A stretch of DNA of 64,000 bases, from contig NZ_CP121446.1 of NCBI RefSeq assembly GCF_030643905.1, positions 3,020,001 to 3,084,000 of the forward strand. Reading direction: 5' to 3'. A program made the translations under genes and the position numbers. Below the pieces are notes generated by a model. That model did not search any database, had not been told where the DNA came from, and worked only from the letters and a program-made list of their open reading frames with translations. This stretch comes from Flavobacterium sp. IMCC34852. GTDB lineage: Bacteria; Bacteroidota; Bacteroidia; Flavobacteriales; Flavobacteriaceae. This document shows positions 7,606 to 16,557 of the stretch, one piece after another (the stretch's first letter is position 1; each line of letters opens with the position of its first letter).

Positions 7606-10080
7606 CTACAATTTAGCCGTCAGTTTTATATTGAAAACACGAGTCGTCATATAATTTGGAATACCGTATTGGTTTTTGGTGTACACATCGCGCACCCAAG
7701 TATTGGTAATGGCATTTTGGTTGTTAAACAAATTGAAAATTTCAAAACCAATCGATAAGTCTTCGAATTTTTTCAGCCAATGACCTGCTGCTCTTTCGTT
7801 GTTTTTTTCGGTCAAGACATAGGAGAAACCAACATCGGCTCGGCGGTAATCACGTAAACGACTTTGGTAAGTGTAAGCATCAGCATAAGAAGGTGAACCG
7901 CCCGGTAAACCGGTATTGTAAACCAAATTCAAATACAATTTCATATTCGGTAAATTCGGCATATAGTCTTGGAACAAAATTCCGAATTTCAATCGTTGGT
8001 CGGTTGGACGCGCGATGTAACCTTTGTCATCTTGATTTTCTTCGGTTTTCATATACCCAAAACTCAACCAAGATTCCGTTCCTGGTACGAATTCACCGTT
8101 TAATCTCGTTTCAAAGCCATAAGCATAAGCTTCGGCATCATTATTAGCACGATAACGAATCCTTACGTTTTCTAATGTATAAGTATTCACATCGGTCATG
8201 GTTTTGTAATAAGCTTCGGTAACCAACTTAAACTTGCGGTTGTTCATCAGAAAATTATAGTCGTTGCTCAACACAAAGTGAATAGATTGTTGGGCTTTCA
8301 CATTCGGATTCACGGCACCATTCATATCCCTTAACTCACGGTAAAATGGCGGTTGATGATAATATCCCGCTGCAAAACGGAACAACATATCTTTGTCCCA
8401 ATCGGGTTTTAAAGTAAACTGAGCTCTCGGACTAAATACTGTTTGGCTTTTAGCATTGGAAATTCCATCGCCTGAAACAGTCCAATTGTGAAAACGCGCT
8501 CCGGCGGTAATCCAAAATTGGCTACTGCCCAAATTGGTTTTGGTATTCCATTGCGCAAACCCTGAAAGTCTGTCAATATCAATAAAATTGGTCGCTCTAA
8601 CATTTTGGTAGGGTACCAACGGTCCGATGTAAGGATTGTAAGGTTGGTCATTCGGAAAATCAAACTCGGGCGGATTGATGGAAAATCCGGCTGAATCAAT
8701 CACTTCCCATTCAACAATTCTGTCGCGTATATTTTCACGAGTGTATTTGAAACCCCAATCGATTTGGTGTTTTTTATTATTGATTTGGTGCGTTCCTTTG
8801 ATTTCTGCATTGATAATTAAGGCATCTAAATCGTTTCGAGCATGGTTTAATTGTGTACCGATACCACGATTAAATGTAACTTCTCCCAGCGTTTCCGAAC
8901 CGATATTGGTATCAACTTCGCCTAAAAAATAAGCCGCAAAAATATCAAAGTACTCCTGCTCTTGCGTGTGATAAACCGAAGTAATCAATCGGAAATTATT
9001 ATTGTCGTCTTTGTTGAACGTAGTTTTAAAAGCGCCAAAAAGCGTTTGGTATTTGTCTTTTTCCTGACCTTCATAAAAAACCTGAAGCGCAATAGGTTCG
9101 TCGATGGTTCCGAAATTGGTTTGGCGTGTTAGCGGTTGGTAGTTGTATTTATTTTGAGAAACATTTCCCAAGAAACTGAAACTCCATTGGTCATTGGGAC
9201 TAAAATTAACATTAGTTTGCACATCGGCAAAAGTAGGACGATAATTGGTTTGTGTTTCCTGACTGTTGACAAAAAGCGAGTTGTCGCGGTAACGAACACC
9301 GGTAATGGCCGACCATTTTTTGTTTTTAGAAATACCTTCACCGGTGATGCTTCCGCCTAAAAAACTCGCATCAGCACTGATACTGTATTTTTTAGGTGTT
9401 CGATAAGTGATATCTAAAACCGAAGACAATTTGTCGCCATACTTGGCTTGAAATCCACCCGCAGAAAAATCTACATTCTGCACCATATCGGTATTGGTAA
9501 AACTCAATCCTTCTTGTTGTCCGGAGCGCACCAAGAACGGACGATAGACTTCAATTTCATTGACATACACCAAATTTTCATCATAATTTCCGCCACGAAC
9601 GTTGTAGCCTGAACTCAATTCGTTATTTCCGCTGGCACTTGGCATTAACTTTATAACACTTTCCACTCCTTGCATGGCGCTTGGATTTTTTCGGATGGTT
9701 TCAGGTGAAACCGAAACTATACCTTGCACTCTACTCTTTCTTCCGGTCACCACCACTTCGCCCAATTGCTCTGCATCGTTCATGACCACATAAAACTCTT
9801 TTTCTTCATTGGCTTTTAATTGTAATGTTGCGGTTATTTTTTTCAGAGATTCATGGGTAAAAACCAAAACTATTTTTTGATTGGCAGGCACTGTAATTCC
9901 GTAAAATCCGTTTTTGTCGGTGGTGGTCGACTTGGTCTGATAGCTTACGGTAACGCCTTCCACCGGTTTGTTATTTTCATCGAGTACAACTCCGGCGACT
10001 TTAGCGGTTTGGTTTTGGGCAACTGTTATGCTGCTAAATACTAAAAAAAGGAGCGTGAAAAGGAATTGATATGTTTTCAA
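7606..10080 (-). CDS. TonB-dependent receptor with carboxypeptidase-like N-terminal domain
   Basis: The 824-residue protein has a signal peptide ending around SSITVAQ, a carboxypeptidase-regulatory-like domain (residues ~27-110, VAGVVLDENNKPVEGVTV), a plug domain (~residues 115-230, containing YNVRGGNYDENLVYVNEIEV and YGDKLSSVLDI), then a long barrel rich in alternating aromatic residues that ends in an aromatic/hydrophobic strand (FNIKLTAKL). It is an outer-membrane gated channel driven by TonB. The substrate is not evident, and there is no SusD partner. It lies nine bases after the M23 peptidase gene, so the two are probably co-transcribed. Confidence 0.92.
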   Translation of the reverse strand: MKTYQFLFTLLFLVFSSITVAQNQTAKVAGVVLDENNKPVEGVTVSYQTKSTTTDKNGFYGITVPANQKIVLVFTHESLKKITATLQLKANEEKEFYVVMNDAEQLGEVVVTGRKSRVQGIVSVSPETIRKNPSAMQGVESVIKLMPSASGNNELSSGYNVRGGNYDENLVYVNEIEVYRPFLVRSGQQEGLSFTNTDMVQNVDFSAGGFQAKYGDKLSSVLDITYRTPKKYSISADASFLGGSITGEGISKNKKWSAITGVRYRDNSLFVNSQETQTNYRPTFADVQTNVNFSPNDQWSFSFLGNVSQNKYNYQPLTRQTNFGTIDEPIALQVFYEGQEKDKYQTLFGAFKTTFNKDDNNNFRLITSVYHTQEQEYFDIFAAYFLGEVDTNIGSETLGEVTFNRGIGTQLNHARNDLDALIINAEIKGTHQINNKKHQIDWGFKYTRENIRDRIVEWEVIDSAGFSINPPEFDFPNDQPYNPYIGPLVPYQNVRATNFIDIDRLSGFAQWNTKTNLGSSQFWITAGARFHNWTVSGDGISNAKSQTVFSPRAQFTLKPDWDKDMLFRFAAGYYHQPPFYRELRDMNGAVNPNVKAQQSIHFVLSNDYNFLMNNRKFKLVTEAYYKTMTDVNTYTLENVRIRYRANNDAEAYAYGFETRLNGEFVPGTESWLSFGYMKTEENQDDKGYIARPTDQRLKFGILFQDYMPNLPNMKLYLNLVYNTGLPGGSPSYADAYTYQSRLRDYRRADVGFSYVLTEKNNERAAGHWLKKFEDLSIGFEIFNLFNNQNAITNTWVRDVYTKNQYGIPNYMTTRVFNIKLTAKL

Positions 10081-10089
10081 ACTATTGTT

Positions 10090-11787
10090 TTAAGGTTTTT
10101 GACTTCTGAAAAATTGTGTTTCAAAGATAGTAGAATTTCCAACATTATCCTTAATGATAATTTTTAAATCATTTTTCCCTTCGGCTACGATACCATCTGA
10201 AAAACGATGGATTAATTTTTTGGTTTTAGGCTCATACTCCAACAAAATCCACTGACCGTTGAGCGTTCCTTCATAGCTTTTGATTCCGGACAAATCATCG
10301 TAAATAGTGAACTGTATTGCTTCTTGTTGGCTAATCCATTGGCCTCCGATTTTTTTATCGATTTTGATTTTCGGGGGCATACTGTCTTTGAACAATTTGT
10401 AATCTCCCAAATATTTGGAATAAACGGTAAACGAATTTTTATAGCGTTTAGTATTGTAATAATAGATTTTTTTACCGTCAACAGTACCAATAAACATTTT
10501 TGATCGGTCTTTTTCAGCAATCAAACTGTCTTCAAAAGTAATCGTCATATTCGCGAAAGCCGGCTCAACATCATCATGCAAATGCAACAATCCGTTTTTG
10601 ACTTCAAAATCCATGTTAAAATCTTTCAGAAACGCATTAGCCGGAATCGTAACCGTTACATTTTCCTGAGTGAAGATGTTTTCTTTGTTGGTTTTAACCC
10701 AATATTTTGAATCAACCGGTTCTTTATCGACCTCAATATTCATTGGTGCATAGGCAATGGGAATAAAAACCTTGGTGAGGTTTTCGCTAAAATCGGCGAT
10801 TTCTATTTTGTAATTTTGATTGACATTGGATGTAACCGAAATAACCCCGTTGTTTGATCCTGATTGAATAACGCTCAGCGGATAGGGCTTTTCGGCAAAT
10901 AATTTCTGCACTCTTTGCCCTGTTTTTTTATAACGACCATAGTCAATCAGCGCATTGACATAACGGGTTTCGTCAAAAGAAAAGGTTTCAAATTGGTACC
11001 GAAAATCGGTTTTGCCATTGAGAAAAGTTTGTACCCTGAAAATTCCGTTGGCATTCCAGGAAACGTCATCATAATCAAAAGTGGTGATTCCGAAACCCAG
11101 CTGACCGAAAGCGGTTACCTTTTCAGCTATGTAGCTTCCGTCTGCTTGTTGGGAAATACTAACTGCTATTGGTCTTTTAGACTGATTAACGGCAGAGTTT
11201 TGCCCCAAAGGATAAACCAATACGCTATTGAGCATTGGTCTTTTACTGTCTTTTAAAACCTCGTCAAATCCAAAATACATTGGGTTAATTATTTTTTCAG
11301 ATTGGGTATCCCGAATTTCAAAATGCAAATGCGGACCGTCTGAACCTCCTGTATTTCCGGAGATAGCGATGATATCATCTTTTTTGACCAAAAAATCATT
11401 TGGGGAAAATGTGACATCAATTTCAAAAGATTTGGCTTTGTATTGTTCTCTTTTGATTAATTTTTCGACTTCACCGAAACCCGATTGCAAGTGCCCGTAA
11501 ACAGTAGTGAAACCGTTGGGATGATTGATATAGATGGCTTTGCCGTAACCATTTTCGGCAATTTTAATTCTGGAAATATAACCCTCAGCTACGGCATAAA
11601 CATTAAAGCCTTCCTTTTTTTGGGTCTTAAAATCGAAGCCGGAATGAAAATGATTGGGTCTCAATTCCCCAAAATTACCCGAAAGTTGTAACGGTATGTC
11701 CAAAGGAGAACGAAAATAATCCTTCGGATACTGATTTTGACCCAAAGCCATAGCAGTACAGCAACAAAACAGCCAGATAAATTTCAT
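10090..11787 (-). CDS. M23 family (LytM-type) metallopeptidase
   Basis: The 565-residue protein has a short signal peptide (MKFIWLFCCCTAMALGQ) and an N-terminal LytM-type domain at about residues 30-170. The zinc-site pattern is visible: HFHSGFDF (first His and Asp) and PHLHFEIRD (HxH). This family cleaves peptidoglycan cross-bridges or, when degenerate, activates amidases. The remaining ~390 residues are beta-rich with no recognised motif, probably a binding module. It is the first gene of the operon with the TonB receptor and the EF-hand lipoprotein. The operon promoter must lie in the 189-base gap shared with the divergent coiled-coil gene. Confidence 0.9.
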   Translation of the reverse strand: MKFIWLFCCCTAMALGQNQYPKDYFRSPLDIPLQLSGNFGELRPNHFHSGFDFKTQKKEGFNVYAVAEGYISRIKIAENGYGKAIYINHPNGFTTVYGHLQSGFGEVEKLIKREQYKAKSFEIDVTFSPNDFLVKKDDIIAISGNTGGSDGPHLHFEIRDTQSEKIINPMYFGFDEVLKDSKRPMLNSVLVYPLGQNSAVNQSKRPIAVSISQQADGSYIAEKVTAFGQLGFGITTFDYDDVSWNANGIFRVQTFLNGKTDFRYQFETFSFDETRYVNALIDYGRYKKTGQRVQKLFAEKPYPLSVIQSGSNNGVISVTSNVNQNYKIEIADFSENLTKVFIPIAYAPMNIEVDKEPVDSKYWVKTNKENIFTQENVTVTIPANAFLKDFNMDFEVKNGLLHLHDDVEPAFANMTITFEDSLIAEKDRSKMFIGTVDGKKIYYYNTKRYKNSFTVYSKYLGDYKLFKDSMPPKIKIDKKIGGQWISQQEAIQFTIYDDLSGIKSYEGTLNGQWILLEYEPKTKKLIHRFSDGIVAEGKNDLKIIIKDNVGNSTIFETQFFRSQKP

Positions 11788-11919
11788 AAAAAAGTTGTTT
11801 CAGCTAAGGTAGGAAAAAAGTGAGTTAAAATTTACAAGTGTGAAATTTATTTATAACTCCTTAAAAAACAAATTATTATAATTCTATTTAAAAATAGCAA
11901 TAAATAATTGTCAAAAATA

Positions 11920-11949
11920 TTGTGCAAACAAAATAGAATCCTAACTTTG
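11920..11949 (+). promoter_or_regulatory. Promoter of the zapA operon
   Basis: TTG (11920-11922), a 19-base spacer, then TAACTTTG (11942-11949) match the Bacteroidota -33/-7 consensus exactly. The ATG follows 27 bases downstream. Confidence 0.75.
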
Positions 11950-11976
11950 TAAAGTAAGTAATGAATAAAGTAATTT

Positions 11977-12267
11977 ATGAGTGAAATTGCAGAGATAATT
12001 GATTCTGTTGAAAATAGGATTGAAAAACTTTTTATGAAAATAGACAGTTTGGAGAAGAATTCTATGGCATTGAGAACAGAATTACAAGAAGCTGCAAGCC
12101 TGATTCAAAAGCAAACCGAGGAAATTAAAACCTTAAAATCGGAATGTGAATCACTCAAAATGGCCAATTCATTATTAGGCGGTGAAGAAAACAAACGAGA
12201 TACCAAGCTTAAAATAAATTCATTAATCAGAGAGATAGATTACTGTATAGCACAGTTATCAGACTAA
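11977..12267 (+). CDS. Small coiled-coil protein upstream of ZapA
   Basis: A 96-residue acidic protein (MSEIAEIIDSVENRIEKLF) with uninterrupted heptad-like Leu/Ile/Met spacing from about residue 5 to 65 (MKIDSLEKNSMALRTELQEA) and a short C-terminal helix (INSLIREIDYCIAQLSD). It has no signal peptide or catalytic motif, so it is probably a cytoplasmic dimeric coiled coil. The next gene, zapA, starts three bases after its stop, and both share the promoter at 11920-11949. The size, coiled coil and linkage recall ZapB-type division proteins, but no sequence homology could be established by eye, so the function is inferred from context only. Confidence 0.8.
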   Translation: MSEIAEIIDSVENRIEKLFMKIDSLEKNSMALRTELQEAASLIQKQTEEIKTLKSECESLKMANSLLGGEENKRDTKLKINSLIREIDYCIAQLSD

Positions 12268-12270
12268 AGC

Positions 12271-12567
12271 ATGAGTGAAAAGCTTAAAATAAAGTTATCA
12301 ATTGCAGACAGAGTTTATCCGTTAACGGTAGACCTTTCGCAAGAAGAAGGACTGAGAAGTGCTTCCAAAAAGATTGATGCGATGATTAAGCAATTCGAAG
12401 AAAACTACGCAGTTCGTGACAAGCAAGATGTACTGGCCATGTGTGCTTTACAATTTGCCTCACAAGTAGAACAAAAGCAAGTTGACAATGCCATTGACGG
12501 CTCGGAAACTCTGGAAAGATTGAAAAAGATTAATGATATATTGTTCGACTATCTCGACAAAAAATAA
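12271..12567 (+). CDS. zapA: Cell division protein ZapA
   Basis: The 98-residue protein starts MSEKLKIKLSIADRVYPLTV and continues with the helical QEEGLRSASKKIDAMIKQFE, the arrangement of ZapA: a small N-terminal globular part that contacts FtsZ and a C-terminal coiled coil (~residues 60-98) that dimerises. ZapA bundles FtsZ filaments at the septum. The sequence LAMCALQFASQVEQKQ is typical of the dimer helix. Its position just before a 6S-type RNA parallels the zapA-ssrS order known from gammaproteobacteria. Confidence 0.92.
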   Translation: MSEKLKIKLSIADRVYPLTVDLSQEEGLRSASKKIDAMIKQFEENYAVRDKQDVLAMCALQFASQVEQKQVDNAIDGSETLERLKKINDILFDYLDKK

Positions 12568-12592
12568 CGTTCTTAACATAGATTACAATACC

Positions 12593-12753
12593 GCCTACAT
12601 TAGATTTTAATTGGTAAACTCAACACTAACAAATTAGAATGAGCCAGTCATCGTTACTAAAGCATGCCACTTTTACCGTGGATCCTTGACCAACGAGTTA
12701 GCTCAAAACTTGTCTTTACGAGTTTATGCATTCACCTAATGTAGGCTTTTTTT
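12593..12753 (+). ncRNA. ssrS: 6S RNA (6S-Flavo type)
   Basis: The stretch between zapA and rny folds into one long interrupted hairpin. The closing stem pairs GCCTACATTAG (12593-12603) perfectly with CTAATGTAGGC (12736-12746), followed by seven T. Further in, TAAACTC (12615-12621) pairs with GAGTTTA (12720-12726), then an open bubble of 18 and 14 bases, then TGAGC/GCTCA (12640-12644 with 12701-12705), TCGTT/AACGA (12651-12655 with 12692-12696) and an apical CCAC/GTGG (12667-12670 with 12678-12681). A rod with a large central bubble is the 6S plan, which mimics an open promoter and binds housekeeping RNA polymerase. Placement after zapA matches 6S genes elsewhere. The exact 5' end is approximate. 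Confidence 0.82.
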
Positions 12754-12776
12754 ATATATAAATTTTAACAAAAAAA

Positions 12777-14339
12777 ATGGAAACTATACTAATTATAATT
12801 GCGTTAATCGCAGGAATTGGCGGAGGTTTTGGAATTGCAAAATTCCTTGAAAAAAGCAACGTATCAAACATGATTAAAAATGCCAAAAAAGAGGCGTCAT
12901 CAATCTTAAGAGATGCCAATATTGAGGCGGAAAATATCAAAAAAGATAAATTACTACAAGCCAAAGAAAAATTTTTAGAATTAAAATCGGAACACGAAAA
13001 AGAGATTCTAAACAAAGACAAGAAGATAGCCGAAGTTGAAAAAAGAACTCGTGACAAAGAATCACAAGTATCAAGCGAATTGGCCAAAGCCAAAAAAATC
13101 AACGACGATTACGAGGCTAAGACCAAAGAATACGAATCAAAAATTGAGTTGCTTGACAAAAAGCACCAAGAGCTGGAAAAATTACACAAAAGTCAAGTAG
13201 AGCAATTGGAAGTAATCTCCGGTCTTTCGGCGGAAGATGCTCGCGAGCAATTGGTAGAAAGCTTAAAAGCCGAAGCCAAAACCAAAGCAATGTCACACAT
13301 TCAAGACACTATTGAAGAGGCTAAATTAACGGCCCAACAAGAAGCTAAAAAAGTAATCATCAATACCATTCAAAGGGTTGGTACCGAAGAAGCTGTAGAA
13401 AACTGTGTGTCGGTATTCAATATCGAATCGGATGATGTAAAAGGTAGAATTATTGGTCGTGAAGGAAGAAACATCCGTGCTTTAGAAGCAGCAACCGGTG
13501 TTGAAATCATCGTTGACGATACCCCTGAAGCGATTATCTTATCTTGTTTTGATCCTGTGAGAAGAGAAATCGCTCGTTTGTCATTACACAAATTGGTAAC
13601 TGATGGTAGAATCCACCCGGCCAGAATTGAAGAAGTAGTTGCTAAAACAACGAAACAAATAGACGACGAAATTATCGAAGTAGGTAAACGTACCGTAATT
13701 GATTTAGGTATTCACGGATTGCATCCTGAATTAATCAAAGTAGTTGGTAGAATGAAATACCGTTCGTCTTACGGACAAAACTTATTGCAACACTCCCGTG
13801 AAGTAGCCAAGCTTTGTGGTATCATGGCGGCCGAATTAGGATTGAATGTAAAATTGGCCAAACGCGCCGGTTTATTACACGATATCGGAAAAGTGCCGGA
13901 TACCGAAAGTGATTTACCTCACGCCTTATTGGGAATGCAATGGGCTGAAAAGTACGGTGAAAAAGAAGAAGTTTGCAACGCTATCGGAGCACACCACGAC
14001 GAAATTGAGATGAAATACTTAATCTCTCCTATCATTCAAGTATGTGATGCGATTTCAGGAGCCAGACCGGGCGCCAGACGTCAGGTATTGGATTCTTATA
14101 TCCAAAGATTGAAAGACTTGGAAAACATTGCCTTTGGATTTAACGGTGTGAAAAATGCTTATGCCATCCAAGCCGGTCGTGAATTGCGTGTTATTGTAGA
14201 AAGTGAAAAAGTAAGCGATGATATGGCCGCTAATTTATCTTTTGAGATTTCCCAAAAAATCCAAACTGAAATGACTTATCCTGGACAAGTAAAAATCACG
14301 GTAATTAGAGAAACCAGAGCGGTAAATATCGCTAAATAA
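12777..14339 (+). CDS. rny: Ribonuclease Y
   Basis: The 520-residue protein has a single N-terminal membrane helix (residues ~2-20), a long Lys/Glu coiled coil (~25-180), a KH RNA-binding domain around [15 protein letters not shown] (~residue 222) and an HD domain with HSREVAKL (~residue 339) and GLLHDIGK (~residue 364), whose His-Asp pair binds the catalytic metals. RNase Y is a membrane-tethered endoribonuclease that starts mRNA decay. No separate promoter was found between the 6S-type RNA and the ATG, so it may be read through from the zapA operon. A strong bidirectional terminator follows the gene. Confidence 0.97.
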   Translation: METILIIIALIAGIGGGFGIAKFLEKSNVSNMIKNAKKEASSILRDANIEAENIKKDKLLQAKEKFLELKSEHEKEILNKDKKIAEVEKRTRDKESQVSSELAKAKKINDDYEAKTKEYESKIELLDKKHQELEKLHKSQVEQLEVISGLSAEDAREQLVESLKAEAKTKAMSHIQDTIEEAKLTAQQEAKKVIINTIQRVGTEEAVENCVSVFNIESDDVKGRIIGREGRNIRALEAATGVEIIVDDTPEAIILSCFDPVRREIARLSLHKLVTDGRIHPARIEEVVAKTTKQIDDEIIEVGKRTVIDLGIHGLHPELIKVVGRMKYRSSYGQNLLQHSREVAKLCGIMAAELGLNVKLAKRAGLLHDIGKVPDTESDLPHALLGMQWAEKYGEKEEVCNAIGAHHDEIEMKYLISPIIQVCDAISGARPGARRQVLDSYIQRLKDLENIAFGFNGVKNAYAIQAGRELRVIVESEKVSDDMAANLSFEISQKIQTEMTYPGQVKITVIRETRAVNIAK

Positions 14340-14354
14340 TAAATCTAATTAAAC

Positions 14355-14384
14355 AAAAAAGGCGACCACTTGGTCGCCTTTTTT
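14355..14384. terminator. Bidirectional terminator between rny and the response regulator
   Basis: GGCGACCA and TGGTCGCC form a perfect eight-pair stem flanked by A6 on the left and T6 on the right, so it can stop transcripts from both converging genes. It ends one base before the stop codon of the reverse gene. Confidence 0.85.
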
Positions 14385-14385
14385 G

Positions 14386-14778
14386 TTATAAAAAAATTGT
14401 TTTAATAACATCATTAGTCATAGGCTTGACAAAGTAATCTGTTATTACATCTTTAAACTGTTGAATTTTTTCGGCATTAAAATAATGCTCTGAAGAACTC
14501 ACTACATAAATAGCAATATCGCAGGTAAAACTTTTTCTTATCTGATTAAATTCGGCTAAAAATTGCCAACCGTCAAGCACGGGCATATTGATATCCAGCA
14601 AAATTAAATCGGGAAGATTTTCATCATTATGAAGTTTGACTTTTAAATCATTTAAAGCTTCATAACCATTCTCAAAGAAAGAAATGTCAGCTCGGACATC
14701 ATTCTTTTCCAGTAGCTTTTTGATGATAAAGTGGTGCACTTTGTCATCATCTACAACGTAGGCGTTGTTGAATTTCAT
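14386..14778 (-). CDS. Single-domain response regulator (CheY-like)
   Basis: The 130-residue protein is a bare receiver domain. The acidic pocket is VVDDD (residues 8-12), the phosphoacceptor is Asp62 in LILLDINMP, the switch residue lies in YVVSSS (~residue 93), and the conserved Lys118 sits in DYFVKPM. There is no output domain and no histidine kinase nearby, so it probably acts by protein contact or as a phosphorelay intermediate. Such orphan receivers are frequent in Flavobacterium. The signal and partner are unknown. Confidence 0.9.
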   Translation of the reverse strand: MKFNNAYVVDDDKVHHFIIKKLLEKNDVRADISFFENGYEALNDLKVKLHNDENLPDLILLDINMPVLDGWQFLAEFNQIRKSFTCDIAIYVVSSSEHYFNAEKIQQFKDVITDYFVKPMTNDVIKTIFL

Positions 14779-14844
14779 TTTTTAAAAACAGATTTGGGGA
14801 TTATTGTTTTCGACTGGGCAAAAATAATCAAATAATCCGACAAA

Positions 14845-15744
14845 CTACTTCTTTCTCGGATGAAATGTATGCATGATTTGTGTTAAATGTTTGCGGTCAA
14901 GGTGAACATAAATTTCGGTAGTGGTAATCGATTCATGCCCTAACATCATTTGAATGGAACGCAAATCGGCACCATTTTCGAGTAAATGCGTGGCAAAAGA
15001 ATGTCTTAACGTGTGCGGACTGATATTTTTAGCCAAATTAATCTTAGTCGCCAAGTCTTTTATAATGGTAAAAACCATCGCTCGAGTGAGTTGCTTGCCT
15101 CTGCGGTTTAAGAATAAAGTATCCTCAAAACCTTTGGCAATAACGCCGTGGTTTCGGATGGTGTTTTTATAAAGCTCAATGTATTTTTGAGTCGATTTAG
15201 CAATGGGAACAAATCGTTGTTTGTTGCCTTTACCCGTTATTTTGACAAAACCTTCTTCAAAAAACAGATCAGATATTTTTAAAGTGATGATTTCGGAAAC
15301 ACGCAAACCGCAACCATAAAGTGTTTCGAGCATGGCTCTGTTGCGTTCTCCTTCGGGTGTGGTCAAATTGATAGCACTGATTAATTGATCAATCTCTTCT
15401 ACAGCAAGTGTATCGGGTAGTTTGCGCCCAATCTTGGGAGCTTCAATCAACTCCATAGGATTATCGGTGCGAAAATCTTCAAAAATCAAATAAGAAAAAA
15501 AACTTTTTAGTCCCGAAATAATTCGGGCTTGTGAACGCGCATTAACTTCTTTGGATACGGCATAAATAAATTGTTGAATCGTTTCCTCATTGATTTTCTC
15601 AGGCGAAACGCTGATGCCGTTTTCGTTTAAAAAAACGCACAAACGCTCTAAATCAAAAGTGTAATTGTCGACAGTATTCTTAGACAATCCACGTTCGATT
15701 TTTAAATACGATTGAAAACTTTTAAGGTACGTACTCCAATTCAT
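14845..15744 (-). CDS. xerD: Site-specific tyrosine recombinase XerD
   Basis: The 299-residue protein has the N-terminal core-binding SAM-like domain (residues ~1-90, YLKIERGLSKNTVDNY) and a C-terminal catalytic domain with all the expected residues: Arg in GCGLRVSEI, Lys in GKGNKQRFVPI, His and Arg in HTLRHSFATH, His in LGHESITTT and the nucleophile Tyr in TEIYVHLD. It resolves chromosome dimers at dif with a partner recombinase, and its length is normal for XerC/XerD. Assignment as XerD rather than XerC follows usual Bacteroidota naming and is less certain. No integron or transposon context is present, so it is not a mobile-element integrase. Confidence 0.9.
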   Translation of the reverse strand: MNWSTYLKSFQSYLKIERGLSKNTVDNYTFDLERLCVFLNENGISVSPEKINEETIQQFIYAVSKEVNARSQARIISGLKSFFSYLIFEDFRTDNPMELIEAPKIGRKLPDTLAVEEIDQLISAINLTTPEGERNRAMLETLYGCGLRVSEIITLKISDLFFEEGFVKITGKGNKQRFVPIAKSTQKYIELYKNTIRNHGVIAKGFEDTLFLNRRGKQLTRAMVFTIIKDLATKINLAKNISPHTLRHSFATHLLENGADLRSIQMMLGHESITTTEIYVHLDRKHLTQIMHTFHPRKK

Positions 15745-15772
15745 AAAACAAAGAAACGAAATGTATGGGTAT

Positions 15773-15799
15773 AAAAAAACCTCTCACGTTGGAGAGGTT
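15773..15799 (-). terminator. Rho-independent terminator of the first barrel gene
   Basis: On the minus strand CCTCTC and GAGAGG pair around a short loop and are followed by T7. It lies 20 bases beyond the stop codon of the barrel gene. Confidence 0.75.
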
Positions 15800-15818
15800 T
15801 AAATTTCGATATCTACAA

Positions 15819-16442
15819 TTAAAAATTACAACCTAACGAAACAGACAGTACTCTATTTAAAACTTTACCATCTTCCCCTTCTGCATTTTCTCCAATATTA
15901 GATAATCCTAAATTATAACGCACATTAATCACAGCACGCTTAGAAATATTATATCCTGCTCCTAAATTAAACCCAAAATCAACACTCTTAAATGCTTCAT
16001 CAATATTTTGAGTATCAGAACCATAACCTACGACTTTTACTTTTAATTTGGCCGATGTCATAAAGCCAATTTGCGGACCTGCTTCCAAGAAAAATTTACT
16101 TTCAGGATAATATTTAAACATCAATGGAATATTGATATATGATAATTTAAAAGTATTTTCTGTATCGTATAAATTTCCGGCGCCATCATCAAAAAGAAAA
16201 TCAAATTTTGCACCTTGCGCCGAATACAAAAGCTCGGGTTGGATGGCAAACTTTTTGTTTAACATAATTTCAGCATAACCACCAATGTGAAAATTAACAA
16301 TTGAGCTAGTACTTGGAAAACCTGCTTCATCAACATTAAGATTGGCAATGTTCAAACCTCCTTTAATACCATACTTAACGTCTTGAGCTTGCAACGAATT
16401 AAAACTAACCAGTGCTACAACGGCAACAATAAACTTTTTCAT
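15819..16442 (-). CDS. Outer-membrane beta-barrel protein (porin family)
   Basis: The 207-residue protein has a signal peptide (MKKFIVAVVALVSFNSLQAQ) and alternating hydrophobic strands with the family marks YGIKGGLNIANLN at the N-terminus, FAIQPELLYSAQGAKF in the middle, FFLEAGPQIGF, and a terminal LSVSLGCNF. This is the small eight-strand-like outer-membrane barrel family (OMP_b-brl_2 / PorT-like) abundant in Flavobacterium. The pore or ligand is unknown. It is one of three related genes in this region. Its own promoter box and terminator show that it is monocistronic. Confidence 0.85.
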   Translation of the reverse strand: MKKFIVAVVALVSFNSLQAQDVKYGIKGGLNIANLNVDEAGFPSTSSIVNFHIGGYAEIMLNKKFAIQPELLYSAQGAKFDFLFDDGAGNLYDTENTFKLSYINIPLMFKYYPESKFFLEAGPQIGFMTSAKLKVKVVGYGSDTQNIDEAFKSVDFGFNLGAGYNISKRAVINVRYNLGLSNIGENAEGEDGKVLNRVLSVSLGCNF

Positions 16443-16466
16443 TATTCAATGTTTAAAATTAGACTG

Positions 16467-16474
16467 CAAAAGTA
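16467..16474 (-). promoter_or_regulatory. -7 promoter box of the first barrel gene
   Basis: The minus strand reads TACTTTTG, matching TAnnTTTG, 25 bases upstream of the ATG. The -33 region has no clear TTG. Confidence 0.5.
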
Positions 16475-16506
16475 GTATTTTATTCACACTAATTAAAGTT
16501 TGAAAC

Positions 16507-16534
16507 AAAAAAAACCTCTCACAATGAGAGGTTT
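16507..16534 (-). terminator. Rho-independent terminator of the second barrel gene
   Basis: On the minus strand CCTCTCA and TGAGAGG pair around three bases with T8 following. Its stem is almost the same as that of the neighbouring barrel terminator, consistent with local duplication of gene plus terminator. Confidence 0.8.
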
Positions 16535-16557
16535 TAAAATATAATCTTTTAAACTGA

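Noticed and set aside
7893..9360. Forward open frames inside the TonB receptor gene
   Set aside because: They are antisense shadows of a gene whose protein has clear plug and barrel domains.
12752..13102. Reverse frame overlapping the start of rny
   Set aside because: It is antisense to the coiled-coil coding region and overlaps the tail of the 6S-type RNA, with no independent support.
14845..15744. Integrase of a mobile element
   Set aside because: The length and motifs are those of housekeeping XerD, and no att sites, tRNA target or cargo genes are adjacent.
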